From NCBI GenBank assembly GCA_026874595.1, contig CM049307.1, positions 77,290,643 to 77,354,642 of the forward strand: a DNA stretch of 64,000 nt, given 5' to 3'. Under the pieces are notes generated by a model. It was not told the DNA's origin, did not search any database, and was given only the letters and a program-made list of their open reading frames with translations. Position numbers and translations under genes: made by a program. This DNA is from Sipunculus nudus (Eukaryota; Annelida; Sipuncula; Golfingiida; Sipunculidae). Below are positions 44,196-55,166 of this stretch, piece by piece; the first letter of the stretch is position 1; each line of letters starts with the position of its first letter.

Positions 44196-46974
44196 CCGCT
44201 TTTTTTTTCTCAGGGAAACGTCTCCGCGGATATCCAAAAAATTCCATAAGCTTAAGTACAGGGAATACAGGAAAACCGACAGTTCCCCGCCTCCCTCCGA
44301 TTTGTACCCTGATGACAGATAACCACATCTTTAAAGGTCTCAAAAACATAGAAAAAAATCGTAAAAATCTGAAAAAAATAGAGGTGGCGCACCCAGTCTG
44401 CAGAAACTGATGGAACACCTCACGATCAATATGTATGCCAAAAATCATGACCTTCAGTGTTGTAGTTATTAAGATACTGCAGTTTTTGTATCAAATTTTT
44501 CTTTATTCTGGGGGGGTATTTTGGAGCCATACAGCTTAAAGGATAGGAAGTGGCTAAACAACCGGCAGGGGAAATTGACCTTGCCGGCAGTCTGGCACAC
44601 TGGCTTAACACTGGCAAATGAATGTATTCTCTATTCCAGTGTGATACTCCATAATTTCTATTTTTATTATGATAATGAGCTGACAATATAGAGCTGACTT
44701 ACCTAATTAGATATTTTGCTGGTCTATATGTAAGAATTACCAGTTGATGTGGATATTTCTTGCATCACCTCACAACACAGTAGGCTCAACTACTTAAATT
44801 GGGTGAGGTGTAATATTGTTTGATAACCAGTGATCAAGTAATAAGCTAATCCTTGGATCATTCAGTGTATTTGACATATCCTGAGTTGTTTGTTCTCATA
44901 CACTAATTATTTGTTTACTGATAAGCATACTAGTGTATAAACAGTTGTTACACTTCACACTTAATTAAATTTAATTAAACATATCCTTTGATATGACATC
45001 TCATGAGTTGTTTGTGCTTTCACACATTGTTTGTTTGTTTGTTTGCTCACATGCACACCAGTATATAAACAGCTGTTATGCTTCACAGTTAAGCTAAGTT
45101 AATTTAATACCTTAAATCAAAGAATCTGCATATATCCTTTGATATGACATCTAATGAGTTGTTCGTGATTTCACACACTACAGATTGTCTGCTCATAAGC
45201 ATATATAAGCAGCCGATATGCCAGTCAACTTCAGTTCAAATCCTACAGTAACAGTCAATGTGTCCCATCAAACACTTCACATTTTTTGTGTTTATATTTC
45301 TTTTATTGTGATATGGAATAAATATTTAGTATATATACAGTGGTCTTTGTTGTTATAATTTGTAAGCTAACTATATTTGAAATTTGCCCCCTCCCCCACA
45401 CCCTGTAAATATCACAATTTTTATCACAAAATCTATTTAAAACTACCCTGTAAATATCACAATGAGCACTTTTAATACCTATAATCAACATACTTATTAG
45501 AAATTCCTAATTATTACTTAATGACGAGCAAAATATCTAATTTTTTAAGTCAGCTCTATATTGTCAGCTCATTATTAAAATAAAAATAGAAATTATAGAG
45601 AATCATACTGAATTAGAAAATTCATTCATTTGTCAGTGTTTAGCCTGTGCGTTAGATTGCCGGCAAGGTCAATTTCCCCTGCCAGCTGTTTAGCCTGTGC
45701 TAAACCACCGGCACCCTGCCGGTTGTTTAGCCTGTTGGCTAAACAGCCGGCACTCTGCCGGCTGTTTAGCCACTTCCTTAAGGATATGGGTAACAAAGAC
45801 CTGATTTCAGGTTTCCATGGAGACTTTTCATAGGTCCCTCAGTGTATCAAGAATGAAGATTCTAGGTCCAGTCTTTACTATTTGTGTCCTGTTAACAGAT
45901 GTTCAAATTTTTAAAGGTCTCAAAAATAGAGAAAACAATTGGTAATAATTGAAAAATACAGGTGGCGCAACTAGTCTGCAGGAACTGATGAAACATCTCA
46001 TGATCAATAGCTAAGCCAAAAATCATGACCTGCAGTGATGTAGTTAATGATATATTGAAGTTTTTGTATGAAATTTTGGACTATTCTAGGGGGTACTTTA
46101 CGGCTCCATAGCTCAAAGAATATGAGTAACAGAGACCTAGTTTCTTGTTTTCATGGAGACTTTCCATAGGTCTCTCAATGTGTCAAGTTACAAGATTCTA
46201 GGTCCAGTCTTTACAATTTGTGCCCTGTTAACAGATGTTCAAATTTTTAAAGGTCTCAAAAATAGAGAAAACAATTCGTAAATAATCGAAGAATACAGGT
46301 GGCGCCACCAGTCTGCAGAAACTGATGAAACATCTCATGATCAATAGGTAAGCCAAAAATCATGACCTGCAGTGATGTAGTTAATGATATATTGAAGTTT
46401 TTGTATGAAATTTTTGACTATTCTAGGGGGTACTTTGGGGCCCCATAGCTCAAAGCATATGGGTAACAGAGACCTAATTTCTGGTTTCTCTGGAGACTTT
46501 TTAATAGGTTTCTCAGTGTGTGAAGAATGAAGATACTAGGTCCAGTCTTTACAATTTGTGCCCGGTTAACAGATGTTCACATTTTTAAAGGTCTCAAAAA
46601 TAGAGAGAAAAAAAATTCGTAAAAAATCGAAAAATACAGGTGGCGCCACCAGTCTGCAGGAACTAATGGAACATCTCATGATCAATATGTATGCCAAAAA
46701 TCATGACCATCAGTGATGTAGTTAATGATATATTGAAGTTTTTGTATAAAATTTTGGACTATTCTAGGGGGTACTCTGGGGCTCCATAGCTCGAAGAATA
46801 TGGGTAACAGAGACCTAATTTCTGGTTTCCAAAGAGATTTTTTATTGACCTCTCAGAATGTCAAGGGACAAGATTCTAGGTCCAGCGGTTACGATTTGTG
46901 CCTGGTTAACAGACAGACGGACGACGGACAAAGAGTGATCGCTATAGCTCAGATGACTTACAGTCAGCTGAGCT
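44196..46974 (-). mobile_element. Hairpin-ended dispersed element H3 with ~333-bp internal repeats
   Basis: The hairpin left end of the H1/H2 family is present in inverse orientation at 46946-46974, beside a GGACGAC-type microsatellite, so the element reads on the minus strand. The body is not that of H1/H2. It consists of ~333-bp units seen around 44330, 45910, 46247 and 46578 (marker TTTAAAGGTCTCAAAAATAG), each with a GGTGGCGCCACC-type palindrome. One unit is split by the insertion at 44546-45777. No right end was found near 44200, so the element is truncated or ends in an unrecognised sequence. Confidence 0.6.
44546..45777. mobile_element. Long-TIR, MULE-like non-autonomous element, 1,232 bp
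   Basis: Termini are GGAAGTGGCTAAAC and its reverse complement, followed by inverted repeats of about 180 bp on the left and 240 bp on the right; the right side carries extra tandem copies of a GGCTAAACAGCCGGCAG-type block. Flanks are TTAAAGGATA on the left and TTAAGGATA on the right, a 9-10-bp target duplication. The interior has three ~140-bp related blocks and no gene. Long TIRs with ~9-bp duplications suggest a Mutator-like element. It interrupts one ~333-bp unit of H3, so it is younger than that unit. Confidence 0.72.
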
Positions 46975-48005
46975 AAAAAACATAGCCCTCGCTTTGCCTA
47001 GGGTTATTAATTGTACCCCCAAACAAAGTCGGGGGATACTATGTTTTCATGCCGGTCCCGCCGCCGCCGCCGCATATATATCTTGTTGGCGCGATAACTC
47101 ATAAAACATTTCACGGATCTTTACCAAACTTGGTATACGTATAGATATGGGTGAGAGGACGACGTCTATTTAAAATGAGGTCATGGCCTTAACTAGGAGA
47201 GTGTCCTTCACCTTGAATAAGTCCAATTTTGGGGGGAAATCACACAAAATCCTAAATATCTCAAGAAATCTTGCATGGATTGATCCCAAAATTGAGTTGA
47301 TCGAAGATCATGGATAGGGTTGTCATGTTCCAGAAACTGGTTGCGCCACCTATTATTCTTTACTTGTTTTCGTATCTTTTAATACCCCTAAATATATTCC
47401 CATATTTGGTGAAATTCACACAAAATCTTTAATATCTCAGTGGGAAATACATTGAATGATCCAATAATCAAATTAATCAAAATAATCAACCGAGGATCTT
47501 GGATAGCTTTGTCTTTTGCAGAAGACAGGTGGCACCACCTTGTGTCGTTTTCTGGTTAAAATGATGTTAACGCAATAACTTTGTTAGAATTTGAGGTACA
47601 GTCACCAAACTCACAGGTTTGATGCATCTTATCAACGCTAGGACAAGTTCGAAGAAGTTTGACTTTGATGCATTTTTTCGAGGTCACAGCAGCGATTATG
47701 CTAAAATGATATTAGGGCAACAACTCAAAAAGAATTTGTGGTACAGTGACCAAGCTTACAGTTTAGATGCATCTTATCAAGGGCTAGGCTAAGTTCAAAT
47801 ATGGATGACCTTAATGCATTTTTCAAGATCACAGAGGCGACAACGCTGAAATGATGTTAACTTTAATATCTCACTTAGGGATACATGGAATGATCCAAAA
47901 ATCAAATTGACCGAAGATCTTGGATAGCTTTGTCTTTTGCAAAAGACAGGTGGCGCCACCTTGTGTCGTTTTCTGGTTAAAATGATGTTAACGCAAGTCC
48001 TAAAT
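46975..48005. repeat. Second dispersed repeat family with hairpin start and ~435-bp units
   Basis: Begins with a short hairpin (CCCCC at 47016-47020, GGGGG at 47031-47035). The body contains three related segments (about 47260-47350, 47430-47575 and 47875-48000), each with AATATCTCA, ATGATCC-like, GATCTTGGATAGCTTTGTC and a GGTGGCGCCACC-type palindrome (exact at 47949). No coding capacity. Confidence 0.6.
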
Positions 48006-50295
48006 TAATTGAGTTGTGTTCAAAGTCCTCCTTGAACATTTATATTTGAGTTGCCTTGGCTGTTTGTACTATTAACTTGACAGCCGAGAATAGAATTGTA
48101 AATTCACTGAAGGGGTGATATGATGAACATATTTACAACGTAGCGTTAAGTTCTTGGTATGAACGGTTTTGTACCTTATGAAAATTCAAAATGTACACCC
48201 CATAGAATCAGAGACGATTATTTGAAGAGTATGGATAAACTTGATAAGGAACTAAATTATTAGATTTATTAATTATTGTTTGGTTTAGTTTCAGTGATTA
48301 TAAAACGCCCAGGGGTGTGTCCATTGAAAAGCTGCTCGAAACGTAATTCTGCCCTCTGTTTTTAAGCGCGATGAAATGCCAGCGTTTATTGAAAGCCGGC
48401 CTTAAGAATTATTTCAGGTTTGCCTCTACAATGCTTTCCAATACTCTCACGCCGAGTTTCGCGCACACAAAAAAGAGCTCCTTTAGGGAATTTATCTGTT
48501 TGAGCCATCAATAGTGGTGATTTCACATCCACGGCACGCATGTGCGTAAGTGACCGGGCCTGGTTCACACCAAGATATAAAACGAAGCGTATTAAACGTA
48601 ATGTAAGTATATGTGTAGGCTCCAGTATGTTATAAAATGTTAAATATAAAAATAAAAAGCTGATATTATTTCAGTTTGGGAATTATATAAATATATTTAT
48701 AATGCATATATCGACTTTTTTTACAGAAGATAACATCCAAATAAGATGAGGGAAAAACTGTATCTGGAAAAAGATGCTGTCATTCATAGTCTTTGAAATA
48801 AGAAACAACAATACACGATGTACAATAACTGTTCCTCAGCATCTCTCTTTTTATGTACACATCATTAAAGAACTGTGTATTTTTTATGTCGTCAACCTGA
48901 CGTGCATCCTTGAGGCGGTAACCGAAACGCTCCAGTACAGACCATACACCGCAACCAGCAATTATACTGCATTCATCACAAATAGCATGGGTAGTTGTCT
49001 GGTATTTATACCAGCTCAGACTAATCCTTGATCAAAGTGGCTCATAGGATAAAAATAACTTCATGCACAGAGCAAACAGAGTGAACACTGTTGACGTGTA
49101 GACGGACGTGTCGTAGTTCCATCCTTGCAGGTAAGTCGTTGTAGAGCGATTGTGTTATTTTTCTGAGTAGCTGCCATAATGATTTACCGTCGATACCTCT
49201 GAGTAGCTGCCATTTACAGTCGATCCCTCTGAGTAGATGCTCTTGATCGTTGATCCCTCCGAGTAGCTGTCACTTACCGTTTATTCCTCTGAGATATTTT
49301 CCGACTCCCCCCCCCCCCCCCTTCCTTATAATCAGAACATCGCCGAGCTCCATCATTATACGCCGTTGCCCTTAAAAGGAAGACCGCTTGATCCTAATTA
49401 ATGTTTTTGACATTTTCAAAAGTGAAATGCAAATTATATTTAAGTAAGCTGCCCAAGTTTATATAATAATTATCATGTCTTAATATTTAGTGTCTTAAGT
49501 TGTGCAGTATTTCCTAAAGAATATAGGCAGGGGTTACATATTTACTGTTTTACTTTTCATCTGTATGTATCAACTATGTAGTGTTTTGAGACATGTTATA
49601 TTCACTTTATTACTAAGAACTGTGTATGTAAAATTATCTGCTCGCAGGAACTCAGTATGCACTTAAACTGAGCAATTTTGTAAGTATTGGAAATTACTCT
49701 CGGTCTGTGCAATGTATGCACCCTTGTATTTTGACTTTACAGTAAATTCTATGGGTATTGCATGACCTAGGAATCCGAAACACACACATTATGCATATTT
49801 AATCCCGACGGAATAATATGTGATGCGTAGCAGGCAAAATGTTTTACCACACCGTGTATTCAAGTGTCAGCATTTAAGTATTCCGTATACATGAGGTGCT
49901 GACATGGCCCAATCATGACCATCGTTCATACATTTCTTTGTTTGATTTTTTCATGAATTAAATTCATGGTTGGATATTTTTTAACCAGCATTGACAGCTC
50001 TGTTAAATTAACGATGGACGTGAGTCATTTGTGTACTGGGATCTATGGCATATATAACATCTCTTTACACGTTCACCTGACGAAGAAGCCTGTGTGCTTC
50101 GAATTAAGCTCGTGTGTTGTTACGGAACCTATTATCAACAGATCACGTATGCGTGACGAACATAAACTTTGTCATGGAGATAAAAAAAAAAAAAAATTCT
50201 GTAACATTAGGCAGCGTGAAATGTTTAGGGGAATGAATAAAGAAGTCGGTGGTTTTTTGTTAACAAATAATTATAATTTTTTCTTAAAACAATCC
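48006..50295. other. No gene recognised; one short minisatellite
   Basis: A ~40-bp motif containing GAGTAGCTGCCATTTACCGT is repeated about four times at 49160-49295, followed by a poly-C run. An A14 run lies near 50182. Open frames here have no recognisable motif. Confidence 0.5.
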
Positions 50296-51000
50296 TAACC
50301 TTACAATACACTAAATCAATACAATTATACAGTGTAACGACAGTATAACAGTAAATCAATACAATTACACAGTATAACAAATAAAGTGTACAGTACCATA
50401 GTGTCCAGATGCTAGGCTTTTCTGGATACCACCACTGTCACAGCTCAACAAGTCCATTAAAACGTATCATCCAAATGAACAGTTCACATTAATCTTCTCA
50501 GAGAATAATAGTCCAATTCAATCCCGAAATCAATTTGTTGTAATCCAAAAGTGAAGTTCTGGTAATAGTCCCAAAGGCAAACTGAAGACTGAATAAAATC
50601 TGTTACAAAGTTTGAAGAATATCTATTAGTGCTGCATTATCGAAAAGGTCTACAAACTGACTCACACTCTTCCGTGTCCGCTGGAATTTTTCTCTCTCTT
50701 CTCTACTTGCTCTAAACACAGCCCCTTTTTATAACATTTTCATCCGAAAATTCTAGAAATGGTAAACTCCATAGAACAATACACACGTTAAAGGAACAGA
50801 CTTGAAACATCTAGAACAAAGAACAACGTGTTTCTACACTTCAGACCCCACGCGTTGGCCGGACCAACTCGCACGTCTCCCATCCCACGAACTATGCTTG
50901 CGCTACACGAATCAGAATGTAACACTCCTGTGCACAATAAACCTGGGCCTGCCTAACACGAATCAGAATGTCATCAGCGCACAAATAAGGAGACACCTGT

Positions 51001-51004
<4 letters not shown>
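50296..51004 (-). repeat. LTR-like segment with TATA box (minus strand)
   Basis: Read on the minus strand it begins TGTTACAGGTG (51004) and contains a TATA-type sequence TATAAAAAGGGGCTGTG (about 50717-50733), then a segment similar to one in the neighbouring repeat at 51.2-51.5 kb. This layout resembles a solo LTR of a retrotransposon. No coding sequence, matching partner LTR or target duplication was established. Confidence 0.35.
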
Positions 51005-51060
<56 letters not shown>

Positions 51061-51165
51061 TCCTCAGTAGGTTCCAGAGCTTGCACACTGTTTGAAAAAA
51101 AGGGTATTTTAATAGGTATGAAAAGTGTTTTCTTTAAGTGTCCATACACGAATACCCTTTTAAAG
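51005..51165. repeat. (AT)n microsatellite and spacer
   Basis: A pure (AT)n run of about 54 bp (51005-51058), then AT-rich spacer between the two LTR-like segments. Confidence 0.85.
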
Positions 51166-51531
51166 GTATTTTGAAATACCCTTATTAAATACCTTATTAT
51201 TTATTTTAAAATAAAATACAGATTCTTATCTGTAAGTTCTGCAATTATCGGAATAGGTCCCAAAAACTGACGAGAAAGTCACACTCACAGTGCCCGCTGA
51301 TATTTTCCTCTTTTCCGGCTCCAAACACAGCCTCTATATATAGCTTTTTCACCCGAAGTCCAGAAACTTCCATTTCGGAATCTTCTAGACTACATCGAAC
51401 TTTTAGAACACAACGAACGCGCTCTGCGAGCAAACCAGAGTTCAGCAAGTTCGGTTCCCATAGCAACGCACAGGGTTTGCGTCTAACACGAATGAGAATG
51501 CCAGGCGCATAATAAACAGATAAATGTAACA
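51166..51531 (-). repeat. Second LTR-like segment with TATA box (minus strand)
   Basis: On the minus strand it starts TGTTACATTTATC (51531) and has a TATATATAGAGGCTGTG promoter-like site (about 51328-51344), followed by sequence related to the repeat at 50.3-51.0 kb (GGCTGTGTTTRGAGC, GCGGRCAC, GTGAGT). It is probably another LTR of the same broad family; boundaries are approximate. Confidence 0.35.
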
Positions 51532-52145
51532 CATCCCATACGGGATCGGGCATGTGATGCTTTTATAGTCGTACGCGACGTGACGTCGTAACGTTCACAA
51601 AAGAACAAGTTCCAGTAATGAAAATATACCACTGTTGTCTTTTTGTGTTCTGTGGTGTTACGCTTCCACGCACTCTGTTCGATTGTCCACCATGGTGCCC
51701 TCACAACCGGTAACCTGTAGGACCCCCGACGTCATCAACGTCTCTACAGAACCACATAACAGTATGTGTCAGTCAACAACGAACATGTTACATATTCTTT
51801 CCCGTATAAATCGTAAATTTAGGATGCCAAGTGAGCAGTTTATATGTTTTTATGATATATGATAAGTTGCTGTGGGATATTTGTTACGTGTAAATGTTAT
51901 GTTATTAATCCTTCCATAGACATCAAATGTTGCCGCGGTGTACATTAAGCTTGTGTGTACTGGTATTTAAGAAAATATAAGCATTATATAAACAACCTTC
52001 ACATTTAAACAATATTGCCAGACGAGCTGAAGAAATAAATGATAAGGAGCAGATGATTAATTAGTAAATTCATTATGGGCCTTGTTTGCTGAGAAAATGG
52101 CGTTTGGGGCGCCCCCTCCCGGAAAATAATTAAAGAATCCCGCTG

Positions 52146-52229
<84 letters not shown>

Positions 52230-52558
52230 GTAAACAAGGTGCGCTGCCTCCATATGTAAGACTATAAAACTAGTGATATAAGGATACCTGTTTTCAGCTT
52301 ACACACTGACATGCAAAAGTATTCATATTCCCTGATATTGACATGGAATTTGTGTAAGGTCGCCTGATAATTTTTTCATCTCTCCTTGTACAACTTTCAT
52401 ACAAAATTATTTATTTAATGACAATAAATACACTATAATATTCATATATATATATATATGTTTTATTCTGCTTTTATTCAGATGGGTTGGCTATGAGCAG
52501 ACGACATTTTATGACAACACAGTATCATTGAAACAGACGACATATTACGACAATCGTC
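51532..52558. other. Probable upstream region of the glutamate receptor gene; long (AT)n
   Basis: No coding sequence recognised. An (AT)n run of about 75 bp lies at 52151-52226 and a shorter one near 52443. The region precedes the signal-peptide exon at 52559 and may hold its promoter; no specific element is assigned. Confidence 0.4.
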
Positions 52559-52634
52559 ATGGATGGCAGGCGGGTAATAACCTTGTGTATTCTCATCTCC
52601 ATGGTATTCGCTTGTTACGACAACGACGCTGAGT
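52559..52634 (+). CDS. Signal-peptide exon, probable first coding exon of the glutamate receptor gene
   Basis: The ATG at 52559 starts a short protein whose first 20 residues are MDGRRVITLCILISMVFACY: a basic N-terminus followed by a hydrophobic core, a typical secretory signal peptide. The exon ends at a GTATGT donor with one base of a split codon. The next recognised receptor exon (57957) begins with two bases of a split codon, so the phases join. Joining to the receptor is inferred from phase, strand and the need for a signal peptide; an unseen exon in the ~5.3-kb intron is possible. Confidence 0.55.
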
Positions 52635-53763
52635 GTATGTTTACACGTTTTATAATGATTATAATGATTAATGGTCCATATTCTGCAAATTTCTTGATGA
52701 AGTCTTTCCATTTAAAACAGACCACTATTTTTATTGTTTTTTTTTTTTTGTTTTGTTATTTTATTTCCCATATAAAAATGGGTATTCAAACATGTACTCC
52801 CTATACTAACAATTTTGCCACGTTTACGTCTGCGACTATATAGGTATCAGGATCCCGGCGGAGTATCCATCGAAGCTCAATGTACTGCTCTAGTTCCAGA
52901 TATAATTTTACATATACAGACTATATAGGATCCTCAATTCAACTATATAAATATCGTTTGTAAAGGATTCTTGATAGGCCAAACAGGTTTGTTTCTAAGG
53001 TATTATGCGTCAGTGTAGACTCCCGCTTCAAACATTTTGATGTTGATTTTCACTTGAATTTTACTCATATTGAGCCCCAGGAATAGGACATTCAAGGAAG
53101 TAAAATAATAAACATTTCATGAAAATTTCCCTTTGCTGTTTTGTCTTTTCCTGACTTTATCAAACAAATTATGCTATTATCATGATGTCTCCCGATTATC
53201 TGAAAATAAAAAGGTGCAGAAAATTCGACAGGTTCCACTCATTCATGAAAAAATGAGAAATTTAACGTTTTTTGCCTAACAAATAATTATACAAAGCAGT
53301 TATCTTAATACACAGATTTAAATTACTTAGTTGAGGAACAAGATGATTGAATATACTAGGACATCAACATTATCTTATATCCATTAACACTCTCTCCAAA
53401 CAAACAATTATTCATAAAGAAACATTCAAGATAATATGAGCAACATTACGAACAAAATTCACAGAAATGCAGTACCACAAAATCTACAGGGCATCAACCA
53501 GTGTTATTTAGTAATTAATTATGTAATGGTTTGGCCAGAAACACACAGACGAAAAATTTTAAAGTTTATTACAGAAATTGCGCCGTTGGCAAATTGCTGG
53601 ACAAGATGTGTGTGGATGTATTTTTTCACACTGACCACACTGATTTGATTTTGTCCGTTTCACAAAATTCTCGCCCTGACAGGGAAAGTGCCAGACCTGC
53701 TACCCCGGAGCAAAGTGATTCCAACCCTCCTGGCGCGGGGGGGGGTTGCAAATTATCCTGTGG

Positions 53764-53767
<4 letters not shown>

Positions 53768-53822
<55 letters not shown>
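53768..53822. repeat. (AT)n microsatellite
   Basis: Pure (AT)n run of about 55 bp in the putative receptor intron. Ile/Tyr open frames across it are artefacts. Confidence 0.9.
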
Positions 53823-53827
<5 letters not shown>

Positions 53828-54039
53828 CAGTCGGATTCACGGTGGTTCGGATTTCTTCAGACCACTCTCACGATTTTGTGTTCATCGATGAGGTAATTTA
53901 TATATACATCGTTTCCGTTTGACGCAGTAGTGACGTGTGCTCGCTAAAGCCCAAAACACACTAACGTGCGCGTCACGCGTCAAGCGTCAAATCCGGAAAA
54001 AGTAGCTCCACTCTATTTATCATTGACAAAACAGATTAA

Positions 54040-54144
54040 AGCCCGTTTTCCATGGCGCGTATTTTTACTGCGCGTATTTTTACCGCGCGTGTTTTTAGAG
54101 CGCCTGTTTTAAAAGTCGCGCTGATAACCTATTTCCATGAGGCG

Positions 54145-54178
<34 letters not shown>

Positions 54179-54677
54179 CGCCTGGACAAGCAAACTTCCA
54201 AAATATGGCGGATCCAGGAAGGCACCAACAAGACTTTTCATGTTATTTTATGTATGGTATGTAGGCCTTAAAGTAGCACTAACGTACAGATCATTCCCTT
54301 CTCGTCCATAATCTTACTTATGTCACTGCAGATGTTTGTTAGGTGGCTCGAAGTCTTTGTATTCAGACTGAGACGAATCATACGAACATGGCCGGTTCCT
54401 CACCAGTTCTATCAGCTTTTCATAATTGTCAGTGCAGAACTTCATGGCCACGTTGCTGAAGTCACTCAAATGCGTGAAGGGATATTCTAAAATCCAGTGA
54501 CGTCATTAAGGGATTCCTTAGCAAACTCAATAAAAAACTTATAAAAGCCGCGGTCAAAAGTCGCCCCATGGAAACGCCAGTACATAATGTAATGTGAGCG
54601 ATTTTTTAAAACGCAGACAAAAGCTGCGCGTACTACGCGCGTTAACTGCCCCAAAAACGCGCCATGGAAAAGGACCT
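54040..54677. mobile_element. PIF/Harbinger-like element (inner, nested), 638 bp
   Basis: Termini AGCCCGTTTTCCATGGCGCG and AGGTCCTTTTCCATGGCGCG are inverted copies with 16 of 20 bases identical, flanked by TAA on both sides (54037-54039 and 54678-54680). It carries an A26-type run (about 54150-54177) and a minus-strand MADF-like coding remnant. It lies within the outer TAA-flanked element, so it inserted later. Confidence 0.75.
54323..54457 (-). pseudogene. MADF-domain remnant inside the inner Harbinger-like element
   Basis: The minus-strand frame reads FCTDNYEKLIELVRNRPCSY followed by Asp/Ser-rich text and a stop at 54323. The helix with LIELVRxxPxxYD is the start of the MADF (Myb/SANT-like) domain that PIF/Harbinger elements encode in their second, DNA-binding gene. 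Only the first helix and turn are present; the stop truncates the domain. Assignment is by motif. Confidence 0.55.
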
Positions 54678-55166
54678 TAATGCGCGCGTCAAGCGTCCGC
54701 TATCGCTCCTTGAGCGATTTTTTTCGCGTGACGCGCGCTTGCCGCGTTGGGATTCCTGATGACATAACTTAAGAAGGGGTTTCCCTCCCCAGCACTCGCA
54801 TTCTATATTAAACTGCGGACAAAACGTTTGTTATCATTCATTGAACTATAATTATTGGTTTGTATCTGGATAGAAAACGTGCAACAAAGCAACACAAACA
54901 TCAAATATCGTTAAGAATAGTAACTGAGTTCTGTCATATTAAGAACTTGTTTTATCACAAACAGATACATATTTGTATACAATTAATTCAATGCTGATTA
55001 TTAAAATTATTATTTTTACAATGATTATTTTTTACAAAAATACAATAGGTGCTTGGTTAATACCATCAAATCTGACGCGTGTCGTGCGCGTTGTAGCCAC
55101 ATTGGTGTGTTTTGAATTTGTCGGAGCCGCGCGCGTAACGCGCGCGTTAGTCTGTTTTAGGCTTAA

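Larger units (their letters stand above)
53948..55163. mobile_element. PIF/Harbinger-like non-autonomous element (outer), 1,216 bp
   Basis: Inverted termini match over about 30 bases with a few differences: AGCCCAAAACACACTAACG on the left and AGCCTAAAACAGACTAACG on the right strand. Flanking TAA trinucleotides (53945-53947 and 55164-55166) form a 3-bp target duplication of the TWA type used by PIF/Harbinger elements. Subterminal sequence is rich in GCGCG. A second element is inserted inside it. No transposase reading frame is left. Confidence 0.75.

Noticed and set aside
51005-53822. Open frames of alternating Ile and Tyr
   Set aside because: Translations of (AT)n microsatellites.
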